The notes beneath the pieces were generated by a model. The model was not told where the DNA came from and made no database searches. It was given only the letters and a program-made list of their open reading frames with translations. From Streptomyces sp. CG1 (GTDB lineage: Bacteria > Actinomycetota > Actinomycetes > Streptomycetales > Streptomycetaceae): 64,000 nucleotides of DNA. Each line of letters starts with the position of its first letter. The stretch's first letter is position 1. Location of the stretch: NCBI RefSeq assembly GCF_041080625.1, contig NZ_CP163518.1, positions 7,929,501 through 7,993,500 of the forward strand, written 5' to 3'. Positions 46,347 through 55,537 of the stretch are shown piece after piece. The position numbers were made by a program, and so were the translations under genes.

Positions 46347-47801
46347 ATGAGCGCAACGGGTACGCGTACAGGGCATGTCGTCGTGATCGGAGCCGGTGTG
46401 GCCGGGCTGGCGGCCGCCCACCGGCTGCTCGGGCGCGGCGCGCGCGTGACCGTGCTGGAGGCCGCGGACCGGGTCGGCGGCAAGCTGCTGCCCGGGGAGA
46501 TCGCGGGCGTGCGGGTCGACCTGGGCGCCGAGTCGATGCTCGCCCGCCGTCCCGAGGCGGTGACCCTCGCGGGTGAGGTCGGCCTCGCCGAGCGGCTGCA
46601 GCCGCCGGCCACCGCGACCGCCTCGATCTGGACCCGTGGCGCCCTGCGCCCCATGCCCAAGGGCCATGTGATGGGCGTGCCCGGCACCGCCGCCGCGCTC
46701 TCCGGCGTGCTGTCCGAGGAGGGCCTCGCCCGCATCGAGCGCGACGCCGACCTGCCCCGCACGGAGGTCGGCGACGACGTGGCCGTGGGGGAGTTCGTGG
46801 CCGCCCGGCTCGGCCGCGAGGTCGTCGACCGCCTGGTGGAGCCCCTGCTCGGCGGGGTCTACGCGGGCGACGCGTACCGCATCTCGATGCGCTCGGCCGT
46901 CCCGCAGCTCTTCCAGGCCGCCCGCGCGCACGCGTCCCTCACCGAGGCAGTGCGCGAGATCCAGGCCAAGGCGGCGGCCGGCCGGCAGACCGGTCCGGTC
47001 TTCATGGGCATCGAGGGCGGCGTGGGCACCCTGCCGCTCGCCGTCGCCGACTCCGTCCGCGCGCGCGGCGGCGAGATCCACACCGGGACACCGGTCACCG
47101 ACCTGCGCGTCGAGGCCTCGGGCGGCTGGCGGATCAGCGCCGGGGAGCGCGTGCTGCATGCCGACGCCGTGATCGTCGCCGTACCCGCCCCGGCCGCCGC
47201 GCGGCTGCTGCGCGCGGAGTCCCCGGAGGCCGCCGCCGAGCTGGCCGCCGTCGAGTACGCGTCGATGGCGCTGGTCACCCTCGCCTACCGCCGCTCGGGC
47301 CTGGACCTCCCCGAGGGCAGCGGCTTCCTGGTCCCGCCGGTGGACGGCCGCACCATCAAGGCGTCCACGTTCGCGTCCCACAAGTGGGGCTGGATCGCCG
47401 AGGAGGACCCGGACGTGGTCGTGCTGCGCACCTCCGTGGGCCGGCACGGAGAGACGGAGATCCTCCAGCGGGACGACGCCGCCCTGGTCGAGGTCTCCCG
47501 GCACGACCTGCGCGAGGCCACCGGCCTGGACGCCGTACCCCTCGAGACCCGGGTCACCCGCTGGACCGACGGCCTGCCGCAGTACCCGGTCGGGCATCAC
47601 GCGCGCGTGGCCCGTATCCGCGAGCAGGTCGCCAAGCTGCCGGGGCTCGCGGTCTGCGGCGCGCAGTACGACGGCGTCGGCATCCCGGCGTGCATCGCGA
47701 GCGCGTACGCGGCGGCGGACCAGCTGGACGGCGATCTGAACGGAGTCCGGGAGCTGACGGCCAACCCGGTGCAGAGTCTCCACGGCGGAGCGGGAGAATA
47801 G
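46347..47801 (+). CDS. hemY: Protoporphyrinogen/coproporphyrinogen oxidase (HemY type)
   Basis: A 484-residue FAD enzyme. The N terminus is the dinucleotide motif [19 protein letters not shown] followed by [21 protein letters not shown] conserved block [18 protein letters not shown] and a C-terminal [20 protein letters not shown] (FAD clamp) are typical of HemY/CgoX. In actinobacteria this enzyme oxidises coproporphyrinogen III to coproporphyrin III; the next gene, ChdC, belongs to the same route, which supports that reading. Older annotations call it hemG. ATG 46347 and a full-length frame are clear. Confidence 0.93.
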   Translation: MSATGTRTGHVVVIGAGVAGLAAAHRLLGRGARVTVLEAADRVGGKLLPGEIAGVRVDLGAESMLARRPEAVTLAGEVGLAERLQPPATATASIWTRGALRPMPKGHVMGVPGTAAALSGVLSEEGLARIERDADLPRTEVGDDVAVGEFVAARLGREVVDRLVEPLLGGVYAGDAYRISMRSAVPQLFQAARAHASLTEAVREIQAKAAAGRQTGPVFMGIEGGVGTLPLAVADSVRARGGEIHTGTPVTDLRVEASGGWRISAGERVLHADAVIVAVPAPAAARLLRAESPEAAAELAAVEYASMALVTLAYRRSGLDLPEGSGFLVPPVDGRTIKASTFASHKWGWIAEEDPDVVVLRTSVGRHGETEILQRDDAALVEVSRHDLREATGLDAVPLETRVTRWTDGLPQYPVGHHARVARIREQVAKLPGLAVCGAQYDGVGIPACIASAYAAADQLDGDLNGVRELTANPVQSLHGGAGE

Positions 47802-47806
47802 GGACC

Positions 47807-48538
47807 ATGAGTGACGATGCCCCCATCACCGAGTCTGGCAAGATCCCGAACAAGGGCAAGCTGGCCAAGGACCTCAACGAGGCCATCCGCTACACCCTCT
47901 GGTCGGTCTTCAAGCTGAAGGACGTGCTGCCGGAGGACCGCGCCGGTTACGCCGACGAGGTCCAGGAGCTGTTCGACCAGCTCGCCGCCAAGGACGTGAC
48001 GATCCGCGGCACCTACGACGTGTCCGGCCTGCGCGCCGACGCCGACCTGATGATCTGGTGGCACGCCGAGACCAGCGACCAGCTCCAGGAGGCGTACAAC
48101 CTCTTCCGCCGCACCGAGCTGGGCCGCGCCCTGGAGCCGGTCTGGTCGAACATGGCGCTGCACCGGCCCGCCGAGTTCAACCGCTCGCACATCCCGGCGT
48201 TCCTCGCCGACGAGAGGCCCCGCAACTACGTGAGCGTCTACCCCTTCGTGCGCTCCTACGACTGGTATCTGCTGCCCGACGAGGACCGCCGCCGCATGCT
48301 CGCCGACCACGGCAAGATGGCCCGCGGCTACCCGGACGTGCGCGCCAACACGGTCGCCTCGTTCTCCCTCGGCGACTACGAGTGGATCCTGGCCTTCGAG
48401 GCCGACGAGCTGCACCGCATCGTCGACCTCATGCGCCATCTGCGCGCCTCCGAGGCCCGCAGGCACGTCCGCGAGGAAATCCCGTTCTACACGGGCCGCC
48501 GCAAGAGCATCGCGGACCTGGTGGCAGGCCTGGCCTGA
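47807..48538 (+). CDS. hemQ: Coproheme decarboxylase (ChdC/HemQ)
   Basis: A 243-residue chlorite-dismutase-fold protein that turns coproheme into haem b by two decarboxylations with peroxide. The catalytic Tyr145 is in [17 protein letters not shown] and the haem-ligand His168 in [15 protein letters not shown], at the positions known for actinobacterial ChdC. ATG 47807 comes five bases after the HemY stop, so the two are one operon. A true chlorite dismutase would have a distal Arg in another context. Together with hemE and hemY this places haem synthesis on the coproporphyrin-dependent branch. Confidence 0.94.
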   Translation: MSDDAPITESGKIPNKGKLAKDLNEAIRYTLWSVFKLKDVLPEDRAGYADEVQELFDQLAAKDVTIRGTYDVSGLRADADLMIWWHAETSDQLQEAYNLFRRTELGRALEPVWSNMALHRPAEFNRSHIPAFLADERPRNYVSVYPFVRSYDWYLLPDEDRRRMLADHGKMARGYPDVRANTVASFSLGDYEWILAFEADELHRIVDLMRHLRASEARRHVREEIPFYTGRRKSIADLVAGLA

Positions 48539-48572
48539 CAGCGCCCTGAGGGGCAGCGCCCCGGTAGAGCGC

Positions 48573-50231
48573 TCAGCGCCGGCCGGTCCCGCCTCGCCGG
48601 GAGTCCCCCTTGGGCTTCTTTCCGGCTGAACCACTGGAGGCCACCGGTTCCCCGCGCGGCGCGCACGACGCGCGCCGCGCGGGGACTCGGCCCTCCAGCA
48701 GGTAGCTGTCGAGGTATCCGTTGACGCACTTGTTGGGGCCGGCCCCGATGCCATGAGTGCCCGCGTCCCGCTCGGTCACCAGCACCGAGCCGGCCAGCCG
48801 CCGGTTCATCTCCAGCGACCCCGGGTACGGCGCCGCCCCGTCCCGCTCCGCGGCCAGGATCATGACCGGCGGCAGCTCACCCTGCCCGGTCCGCACGTCC
48901 AGCGGCTGCTGGCGGGGCGCCGGCCAGTAGGCGCACGGCAGGTTCATCCACGTGTTGTCCCAGGTCTCGAAGGGCGCCACCCGGGCGAGCCGGGTGTTGT
49001 CGCGGTCCCACACCTTCCAGTCCGTCGGCCAGGGCGCGTCGTTGCACTCCACGGCCGTGTAGACCGCGTTGGTGTTCTCCGTGTCCGCGGCCGCCTCCGG
49101 GCTCGGCGCGGCCATCTGCACCAGCGGCTTCGGGTCGCCGTGCAGATACGCCGACAGGGCCTGGGCCCGGCTCGGCCAGTAGTTGTCGGAGTACCCGGCC
49201 TTCAGCAGCGCGCTCTGCAGCTGGCCGGGACCGACCTTCCCGCCGGCCGCCCTGGCGGCCAGCCGCTCGCGTGCGATGTCGTAGCCGCGCTGCACCTTCG
49301 CGGCCGTGTTGCCGAGCCGGTAGACGTCGTCGTGCCGGGCGATCCAGTCCCGGAAGTCCGCCCAGCGCTCCTCGAACGCGGCCGACTGGTCGAGGTTGTT
49401 GCGGTACCAGATCTTCTGGGGGTCCGGGTTCACCGCCGAGTCCAGCACCATGCGCCGTACGTGCGTGGGGAACATCGTCGCGTACAGCGCGCCGAAGTAG
49501 GTGCCGTACGACGCCCCGTAGAACGTCAGCCGGTCCTCGCCCAGTGCGGCTCGCAGGACGTCCAGGTCCCGGGCGTTGTTCAGCGAGGTGTAGAAGGGCA
49601 GCTTCTTCCCGGCGTGCCGGGCGCAGCCCCGGGCGTACGCCTTGGCCTGGGCGATGCGCTGCCGCTTGAACGACTCCGACGGGCGGCTCGGCGACGCGGT
49701 GGGCGCCGCGATGAAGCGCTTCGGCGCCTCGCAGGACAGCGGGGCGGAACGGCCCACGCCACGCGGGGAGTAGCCGATCAGGTCGTAGGCGGCGGCGATC
49801 TGCTTCCACTCCGGGATCGCGCCGACCAGCGGGAACAGCATGCTGGACGCTCCGGGGCCGCCCGGGTTGTAGAAGAGGGAGCCCTGCCGGGGGACCTTCC
49901 GCTTGCTGTTGCGCGGGTCCTTCTGGGTCGCGGGGGTCCGGCTGACGGTCAGTTTGATCTGTGTGCCGTTCGGGTGGGCGTAGTCGAGCGGGACGGTCAC
50001 CGTGCCGCACCGCACGCCGCTCGCCCCTTTCGGTACGTCGGCGGTGGAACACGCGCCGAAGTCGATCCCGGCCGCCTGGGCTCGGGCCACGGCCACCTCG
50101 GTGCCGCGCAGCTCTGCCGTGCCGGGGCCGCCGGGCGCCCCGCCGGCGACGGGCGCGCCGCCCGCCGGGGCCGCGGCCAGGGTGGTCAGGAGCAGGGTCC
50201 CGGCGGCCGAGTAGAGGGCGGCAGCTCTCAT
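48573..50231 (-). CDS. Secreted alpha/beta-hydrolase, tripeptidyl aminopeptidase type
   Basis: A 552-residue exported protein. The signal peptide (residues 1-26) begins MRAAALYSAAGTLLLTTLAA. The alpha/beta-hydrolase part has the oxyanion region LFYNPGGPGASS, the nucleophile Ser in TFYGASYGTYFG, Asp in LAAERDGAAPYPG and His in DAGTHGIG, followed by a TAP-type C-terminal cap. It closely resembles secreted Streptomyces tripeptidyl aminopeptidases and so is a likely extracellular exopeptidase. ATG 50231 follows AAGGGA. The C-terminal 30 residues are basic and low in complexity. It converges with hemQ. Confidence 0.9.
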   Translation of the reverse strand: MRAAALYSAAGTLLLTTLAAAPAGGAPVAGGAPGGPGTAELRGTEVAVARAQAAGIDFGACSTADVPKGASGVRCGTVTVPLDYAHPNGTQIKLTVSRTPATQKDPRNSKRKVPRQGSLFYNPGGPGASSMLFPLVGAIPEWKQIAAAYDLIGYSPRGVGRSAPLSCEAPKRFIAAPTASPSRPSESFKRQRIAQAKAYARGCARHAGKKLPFYTSLNNARDLDVLRAALGEDRLTFYGASYGTYFGALYATMFPTHVRRMVLDSAVNPDPQKIWYRNNLDQSAAFEERWADFRDWIARHDDVYRLGNTAAKVQRGYDIARERLAARAAGGKVGPGQLQSALLKAGYSDNYWPSRAQALSAYLHGDPKPLVQMAAPSPEAAADTENTNAVYTAVECNDAPWPTDWKVWDRDNTRLARVAPFETWDNTWMNLPCAYWPAPRQQPLDVRTGQGELPPVMILAAERDGAAPYPGSLEMNRRLAGSVLVTERDAGTHGIGAGPNKCVNGYLDSYLLEGRVPARRASCAPRGEPVASSGSAGKKPKGDSRRGGTGRR

Positions 50232-50426
50232 CGCGTGTCCCTTCGATGCGGCGGCGATGGCATGGCTGCCACGCCCGGCGATCAACAGAAGGGATATTTC
50301 GTTCGCCCGTCGGTGAAGGCAAGCACCGTCCGGCCGGTGTCGGCGTCAATGCCCCCTATGCGCCCCCGAAGCCGCCCCTCACTCCCGCCGGTCCGGTCGC
50401 GTCGCCGCTGCCCAACGCCGGTCGCG

Positions 50427-51206
50427 TCACTCCCGCCAGGGCTGGTCGCGGTGGGTGAAGGCGGCGCGCAGCTGCGGCTCGCCGATCGCACGGATCCCGC
50501 GTACGGCGACCGAGGTGAGGAACGACCGCTCGTCGCCGGCCGGCCTGCGGACGAGTGCGCCCAGCAGCCGCTGCCCGGCCGGGGAGGCCCAGCGCGAGTA
50601 CGGATGCACCTCGAACCGGGCGATGACCAGACAGCTCAGGGACAGCGTGAGGGGCAGGGCGAACCACAGTCCGACCAGCAGCCGCGGTGTCCCGGTCTGG
50701 ATGGGCAGCAGCAGCGCGGTCGCACCGAGGACCGCCACGGCCAGCGCCGCGGCGCGCACCTGACGGACAGCGGCCCCCATGGTCGTACCGACGCCCTCGG
50801 GGACGGCGAGACCGGCGTGCACCAGCCCGTCGGCGAGCCGCCGCACCGCCTCGGCGCCGGCCGCCCGCACCCGCACGGGCGCGATCCGTGACTGCCCTTC
50901 CGGACCTATGGCCCCTATGACGGACTGCTCGATCGGGTCGTGCCCCCGTGGGTCCACCACCGTGGCCCAGCCGGTGTGCGCGAGCAGCAGGCGCCGCTCG
51001 CGGGCCATGGAGACCAGGGTCACATCGGCGACCCGGGCGGGTCCGCCGGAGAGAAACGCGGCCTCGTACAGCGTCAGGTCGTGCTCCGGGGGTGCCGTCA
51101 CGGCATCCGTGTCCAGGGCGGCCGCGCGGACGGCCGTCAGGCATAGCCGGGTGCACGCCGTACCGGCGAAGGCCCAGGCCAGGAGAAGCAGGAGGACCCA
51201 GAACAT
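50427..51206 (-). CDS. TIGR04222 family membrane protein
   Basis: A 259-residue protein with an N-terminal helix (VLLLLLAWAFAGTACTRLC), a soluble middle beginning with the family pattern LTLYEAAFLSGGPARVADV, and two further helices near 150-195 (AALAVAVLGATALLLP, LLVGLWFALPLTLSLSCLV). TIGR04222 proteins are actinobacterial membrane proteins of unknown function; many end in a Gly/Cys-rich tail, but this one ends FTHRDQPWRE without it. It is in the same orientation as the DUF692 enzyme and DUF4142 genes 0.1-1.5 kb upstream, a recurring association. Confidence 0.7.
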   Translation of the reverse strand: MFWVLLLLLAWAFAGTACTRLCLTAVRAAALDTDAVTAPPEHDLTLYEAAFLSGGPARVADVTLVSMARERRLLLAHTGWATVVDPRGHDPIEQSVIGAIGPEGQSRIAPVRVRAAGAEAVRRLADGLVHAGLAVPEGVGTTMGAAVRQVRAAALAVAVLGATALLLPIQTGTPRLLVGLWFALPLTLSLSCLVIARFEVHPYSRWASPAGQRLLGALVRRPAGDERSFLTSVAVRGIRAIGEPQLRAAFTHRDQPWRE

Positions 51207-51330
51207 GACAAGTTTCTATGCCAGAGGCCTGGGTGAACGCCATGCCCTGTTCATCATCCGGACACAGTGTTAGCGGTCTGTGACGTTCCGTTCCCAGGTC
51301 AGGCCGGGGCAGGCCGGAGCGGGGGCGGTG

Positions 51331-52104
51331 TCAGGGGCTGCTCGTCTGCGGCGGCGGGCTGGTGGTGGCCGGCGGCATGGAGTACGACTCGCCCGGCGCG
51401 GGCGTGACGGGCGCGGCGGCGCTCGGAGCGACCGCCGGCGGGGTCGGCACCGGGGCGGGGGAGGCGGCCAGCTCCTTCGCGAGCGCGGCGAAGTCGACGT
51501 ACCCCGTCGCCTCCATGACCTTGATGTGGTCCAGGACGGTCGCGTTGGCGTCGTCGGCGAGATCGCGGACCAGGGAGTTCTGGGTGTCGGCCCGGACCTG
51601 CGCGACCAGTGTGAACACCCGGGCGTGCGCGAGCCGCAGGATGCCGGCGAACTGGCGGTCGAAGTCCTCGCCCTGCGCCGCGCCCAGGGTGTCGAGCCAC
51701 TGGTTCTGCTGCGTGTTCGGCTCGTTCGGCAGCGGTACGCCGAGCTGGGTGGCGACGGTGCGGACATGGGCGTCCAGCGAGGTGTGCCCGTCGACCAGGT
51801 GCTGGCCCGCCGTCCGTACGGCCGCCGTGGTCCCCTTGCGCTCCGCCAGCTCGCCGGCGGGAAGCTCCCAGAGATCCGCCAGCCGTACCTTGGTGATGAA
51901 GTCCTGGTCCTGCGTGGACAGGGGGCCGTACGGGGTGGTGACGGTCTGCGTGCTCAGCACGGTGGCACCGGCCGCCGGGCTCTGGCGGCCGGCGTACGAC
52001 CAGAGCGGGTAGAGCAGCGCCGCCGCGGTCACCGCAAGGGCTGCGATGACGAGGCCTGTGCCGCTGAATATGCCTCGGCCCTTGATCGGGGGTCGGGGTC
52101 GCAT
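51331..52104 (-). CDS. DUF4142 domain protein, membrane-anchored
   Basis: A 257-residue protein. A single helix near residues 20-45 (GLVIAALAVTAAALLYPLW) precedes an extracytoplasmic helical domain of about 160 residues (DQDFITKVRLADLWELPAGE, VRTAGQHLVDGHTSLDAHVR, ILRLAHARVFTLVAQVRADT), the DUF4142 ferritin-like bundle. The tail is Pro/Ser-rich and disordered. ATG 52104 follows AGGAGG. The role is unknown; DUF4142 proteins are often stress- or envelope-linked. It lies between the TIGR04222 and DUF692 genes on the same strand, with a MITE-like element upstream. Confidence 0.8.
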   Translation of the reverse strand: MRPRPPIKGRGIFSGTGLVIAALAVTAAALLYPLWSYAGRQSPAAGATVLSTQTVTTPYGPLSTQDQDFITKVRLADLWELPAGELAERKGTTAAVRTAGQHLVDGHTSLDAHVRTVATQLGVPLPNEPNTQQNQWLDTLGAAQGEDFDRQFAGILRLAHARVFTLVAQVRADTQNSLVRDLADDANATVLDHIKVMEATGYVDFAALAKELAASPAPVPTPPAVAPSAAAPVTPAPGESYSMPPATTSPPPQTSSP

Positions 52105-52142
52105 GACGCCTCCTGTAGCGCACCGCACGCGACTGTGCCTGG

Positions 52143-52546
52143 GTGGTGGGTGCGGGCGGCATATTACTGCGGGTTCCCTGCGGGGCTTTGATCGAGTGCG
52201 GTGGGTTTGTGGGGGGTTACGGTGCGTTGGCCCGTGCGGGCCGGGAGGCGGTACGCATCGGCGCCGTGGGGCTACGGTGCGTTGGCGGTTGCGGGTGCGC
52301 TGTGCCTGGCCGCACCGGCGCGGCGGGGCCGCGCATCGGTACGGTCGCGCGCTCCTGGCGGGCCGCAGTGCCGCCGGCCTTGTAGTCGCCGCTGTCGCTG
52401 CGGGCGGTCGTGCCTCCCCGGTGCCTCAAGGGCTTGTGGATACCCCCAGGCGGCACGGGTGGGCGCTTGGGGTACCCCCTCTGGGGGGAGGCGCCCCGCC
52501 GGTGCCGGTGAGCGATACCTACCCCGGACTTGGCCTCGGTGTTCTA
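52143..52546. other. Intergenic region with repeat fragments
   Basis: No gene seen. It holds two copies of TACGGTGCGTTGG (near 52219 and 52272) and, near 52413-52447, GTGCCTCAAGGGCTTGTGGA-like sequence resembling the interior module of the MITE-like elements but without their ends. It looks like accumulated repeat debris. Confidence 0.5.
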
Positions 52547-52786
52547 GGGCCTGTCCGGCGGATTCTGTCGCGGACGCGTGGGCCGGCACGCCCTCCCTCA
52601 CTGCCTCAAGGGCGTGAGGGCACCCCCAGCGGCGTTGTCGTCGGTCGCCGACGCTCTCTCACGCTCGCGGGGCGACCCCACCGCCGACTCCCTCCCCCCG
52701 CCTTGCAGCTGGACGCGCCAGCCCCCGCTCACCTGCGCTTACGAGGCGCCGCAGCTTTCCTGCGACCTGATCCGCCGGGCAGGCCC
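52547..52786. mobile_element. MITE-like element B (240 bp)
   Basis: The ends are GGGCCTGTCCGGCGGATT at 52547 and its inverted copy ending at 52786, with one or two more mismatches than in copy C. TA precedes the left end (52545-52546). The interior shares the CTGCCTCAAGGGCGTGAGGG module and the CGCCAGCCCCCGCTCACCTG block with element A. Its right end is read as the C-terminal tail of the DUF692 enzyme. Confidence 0.7.
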
Positions 52787-54096
52787 CGCAGCAGTCTCCG
52801 AGCCGCCCGAGTCATCCGCTTGCGTGGCCTCGGGGTGGAGCCCGCCCGGTCCAGCCACCACTCCCGGAGGTCATGCCGGGCCCCCGGGGCCTCCGGTCGG
52901 CCGGTCCTCAGCAGGTGCGCGGCGAAGGCCAGGGCGTCCTGCCGGTAGCCCCCGCTCATCGGCCGCTCCCGCGCGTACGCCAGGAACGCCGCCCGGTACC
53001 CCGCACCGAGGATCACCGGCAGCTCCGGTGCCACCTTCGCCACCACGTCCGCCCGCTTCGCCGCGAGCGCCCGCGCCTGCACCCCCATCCGCACCCGGTC
53101 GAACCCCTCCGGCACCGGAGTCCCGGCCACCAGTGAGGACAGCACCGCGGCCTGGGCGACACCGACCCGCTCCCGCGCGCCGACCGTCGGCCGGGTGAGC
53201 ACGGCGACACCCCCGCCCGCCGGCCCGGCGCCGACGACGGCACCCGTGCCGCCACCGTCCCCGGCACCCTCCCGGCCGGCCGCCACCGCCTCCCCGATCT
53301 GGGCCAACTCCCGCTCCAGCTCGGCTGGTTCGGGGAAGTTCTCGTCCCGTTCCAGCAGAACGCCGGGCGGGGCGGTGCGGGAAGCGAGGTCGGTCAGGAT
53401 GTCGAGCACCGGGCGCGGCACGGGGTGCGCATGGCTGTCGTGCCAGACGCCGTCGCGCTCGAAGCCGCCCGCGACATGGACGTAGGCGACTGCCTCCAGG
53501 GGCAGTTCGGCCAGCGCCTGCCCCGGGTCCTCGCCCCGGTTGACGTGGTTGGTGTGCAGGTTGGCCACGTCGATCAGCAGCCGGACGCCGGTGCGCTCGA
53601 CCAGTTCGGACAGGAACTGCCCCTCGGTCAGCTCCTCGCCCGGCCAGGAGAACAGCGCGGCGATGTTCTCCAGGGCCAGCGGCACCGGAAGGGCGTCCTG
53701 TGCGATGCGCATGTTCTCGCACAGCACGTCCAGGGCGTCCCTGGTGCGCGGCACCGGCAGCAGGTGCCCGGCCTCCAGCCGCGGGGAGGCGGTGAGCGGG
53801 CCGCCCGCGCGGACGAACGCGATGTGCTCGGTGACCAGGGGGGAGCCGAGGGCCTCCGCGCGCTCCGCCAGCGCCGTCAGCCGGCCCGCATCGGGGCGGT
53901 CGGCCCCGCCCAGGCCCAGGGAGACGCCGTGCGGGATCACGGTCACCCCGCGCTCGCGCAGCCGTAGCAGCGACTCCGGAAGGTGGCCGGGACAGACGTT
54001 CTCCGCCACGACCTCCACCCAGTCGATGCCCGGCATGCGCTCCACGGCGTCCGCGATCTCCGGCCGCCAGCCGATCCCCGTGCCCAGTCGCCGCAT
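52729..54096 (-). CDS. DUF692 multinuclear-iron enzyme with fused C-terminal domain
   Basis: A 455-residue protein. Residues 1-275 are a DUF692 TIM barrel, the family of MbnB, TglH and ChrH, which modify Cys residues of peptides using two or three iron ions. Candidate metal residues are visible: H56 (IPHG), H91 (TEHIAF), E143 (ALENIA), D176 and H181/H184 ([13 protein letters not shown]), H207 (AYVHVAGG), D220/H222/H224 (HDSHAHP) and E249 (LLERDENFP). After a Gly-rich linker, residues 300-430 form a second helical domain recalling DUF2063/BufC partners and the SCO6045-type C-terminal domain. The last 18 residues ([18 protein letters not shown]) come from MITE-like element B. ATG 54096 follows GGAGGGGGAG. 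Substrate unknown. Confidence 0.85.
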   Translation of the reverse strand: MRRLGTGIGWRPEIADAVERMPGIDWVEVVAENVCPGHLPESLLRLRERGVTVIPHGVSLGLGGADRPDAGRLTALAERAEALGSPLVTEHIAFVRAGGPLTASPRLEAGHLLPVPRTRDALDVLCENMRIAQDALPVPLALENIAALFSWPGEELTEGQFLSELVERTGVRLLIDVANLHTNHVNRGEDPGQALAELPLEAVAYVHVAGGFERDGVWHDSHAHPVPRPVLDILTDLASRTAPPGVLLERDENFPEPAELERELAQIGEAVAAGREGAGDGGGTGAVVGAGPAGGGVAVLTRPTVGARERVGVAQAAVLSSLVAGTPVPEGFDRVRMGVQARALAAKRADVVAKVAPELPVILGAGYRAAFLAYARERPMSGGYRQDALAFAAHLLRTGRPEAPGARHDLREWWLDRAGSTPRPRKRMTRAARRLLRGLPGGSGRRKAAAPRKRR

Positions 54097-54182
54097 GGCT
54101 CCCCCTCCTTCGAACGACGAGTCCCTCCCGCGAATGACGGACGTATGGCCCCGACGGCCGGACCCGAATCACCTCCGGGCCG

Positions 54183-54196
54183 TGTTCAGAGGAACA
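54183..54196. promoter_or_regulatory. Short inverted repeat upstream of the DUF692 gene
   Basis: TGTTC-AGAG-GAACA, perfect five-base arms, 87 bases before the DUF692 start. It may be an operator; support is positional only. Confidence 0.3.
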
Positions 54197-54204
54197 TTTG
54201 AGCT

Positions 54205-54810
54205 TCAGCCCCGTGCCGGCCATCGCTCCGGGCTACGGCCCAGCAGGCGCAGTGCCTCCGCCAGCGGGCCGGAGCCCTCGGGCACCTCCAGCGCCGGCGC
54301 GAAGGAGAAACCCGTGCCGCGCCGGTCGGGATCGGCCGGCACCGCACGGGCCACGGCCGACGCGGCGCCGAGGACGTGCTCGGGGAACTCCACCGTCGTG
54401 CCCAGGGCAGCGGCGACGTCCCAGGCGTGCACCACATAGTCGACGAAGTGGAAGCCGACCGCTCGGCCGCCCGGAACACCGCCCAGGTTCGGCAGCGCGA
54501 ACTCCCGCTGTGTCACCCCTGGTTCGGCGAAGGCCGAGAGGACCGTGGCGGCGGCCGACCGGTGTGCCGCGGCGGGCTCGCTCATCTCCCCGTCCTCCCG
54601 CCAGTGCCCCGGCTCCCGCCCCGCTCCGCGTGCCGCCGCGGCGAACCCCAGATGCTGCGCGGTCATGTGCGCGACGAGCCGCCGTAGCGTCCAGCCCGCG
54701 CAGGGCGTGTCCCGCGTCCAGTCCGCGGCCGTGGCCAGGTCCACCACGCGCACGGCCTCCTGTACGGCGATCCGATCGAGTTCCACGAAGTCCGCTCCGG
54801 TGACAGTCAT
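54205..54810 (-). CDS. TIGR03086 family DinB/maleylpyruvate isomerase-like protein
   Basis: A 201-residue four-helix protein. The N-terminal helix pattern WTRDTPCAGWTLRRLVAHMT and the later HFVDYVVHAWDVAAALG are typical of the actinobacterial TIGR03086 metal-binding family related to DinB and mycothiol-dependent maleylpyruvate isomerase. The His residues of these two blocks form the metal site. Enzymatic role not known. The start is ATG 54810. Downstream on the same strand is the DUF692 gene. A palindrome upstream may bind the TetR protein encoded next door. Confidence 0.8.
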   Translation of the reverse strand: MTVTGADFVELDRIAVQEAVRVVDLATAADWTRDTPCAGWTLRRLVAHMTAQHLGFAAAARGAGREPGHWREDGEMSEPAAAHRSAAATVLSAFAEPGVTQREFALPNLGGVPGGRAVGFHFVDYVVHAWDVAAALGTTVEFPEHVLGAASAVARAVPADPDRRGTGFSFAPALEVPEGSGPLAEALRLLGRSPERWPARG

Positions 54811-54827
54811 GGCCCGAGCATAAAAGA

Positions 54828-54845
54828 AAGCGAACGATCGTGCTT
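54828..54845. promoter_or_regulatory. TetR-like operator candidate
   Basis: AAGCGAACGATCGTGCTT contains the palindrome ACGATCGT with AAGC and GCTT flanks, offset by two bases. It lies just upstream of the TIGR03086 gene start and downstream of the TetR gene, a usual arrangement for TetR control of a neighbour. Confidence 0.45.
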
Positions 54846-54889
54846 ATTTATTTGGGATCCTGCCTGCTGTGCCGCAACGGGGAGCCGGA

Positions 54890-55528
54890 TCAGGGGACTT
54901 GGGGGAGTGTGACGCCGTCCACGGCCGCGCCGCGCAGCCGTTCCGCGATACCCACCCGGGCCCTGCGGTACGCGGTCTCCTCGTCGTGCAGGACCGACAG
55001 CGCGTTCGCGGTCTCCAGCAACGCCACCAGCTCGAAGGCGAGTTGCGGGACATCCGCGTCGGCGCGCAGCTCACCCGCCGTTCGCGCCTCGTGGATCGTG
55101 CGCTCGACATGGGCCGACCAGTCGCGCTGCGCGCGGACCACGGCGTCGTGCACGGGGCCGGACCGCGCGTCGAACTCGGCCATGGCGCCGTAGAAGAAGC
55201 AGCCGCCCGGGAAGACCCGGCCGCGCGAGTACTCGAGCCACAGCTCGCACAGCCGCCACACCCGGGCGACGCCGGCCGGGGTCCCGGCGGCGGGCCGGAG
55301 CACCCGCTCGGTGAAGATCCGCGCCGCCTCCCGCACCGTGGCCAGCTGCAGTTCCTGCTTGGAGCCGAAGAGCGCGAACACCCCGCTCTTGCTCAGCTCC
55401 AGCTCGGCGGCGAGCCGGCCGACGGTGAGCGCCTCCAGGCCCTCGACCGAGGCGATGTCCACCGTGCGGCGCAGCACCAGCCGGCGGGTGCGGTTGCCCC
55501 GCTCGACCCGCCCGTCGACCCGCGTCAT
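54890..55528 (-). CDS. TetR family transcription regulator
   Basis: A 212-residue regulator. The helix-turn-helix at about 15-62 reads TVDIASVEGLEALTVGRLAA then ELELSKSGVFALFGSKQELQ, the standard TetR pattern with its Phe-Gly-Ser-Lys turn. The ligand domain includes PGGCFFYGAMAEFDARSGPV, typical of TetR proteins related to those controlling drug or aldehyde genes. It starts 10 bases after the PTH2 stop in the same direction. The nearby palindrome at 54828 is a candidate target. Confidence 0.9.
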   Translation of the reverse strand: MTRVDGRVERGNRTRRLVLRRTVDIASVEGLEALTVGRLAAELELSKSGVFALFGSKQELQLATVREAARIFTERVLRPAAGTPAGVARVWRLCELWLEYSRGRVFPGGCFFYGAMAEFDARSGPVHDAVVRAQRDWSAHVERTIHEARTAGELRADADVPQLAFELVALLETANALSVLHDEETAYRRARVGIAERLRGAAVDGVTLPQVP

Positions 55529-55537
55529 CGGTCTCTC

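Noticed and set aside
46102..46356. Minus-strand frame of 84 residues upstream of the reductase
   Set aside because: It has no ribosome site and its start lies in low-complexity sequence; only GPWAGILLGDVRALW hints at coding.
52143..52385. Plus-strand 80-residue frame in the repeat-rich gap
   Set aside because: It has no ribosome site, runs over repeat debris and has no recognisable feature.
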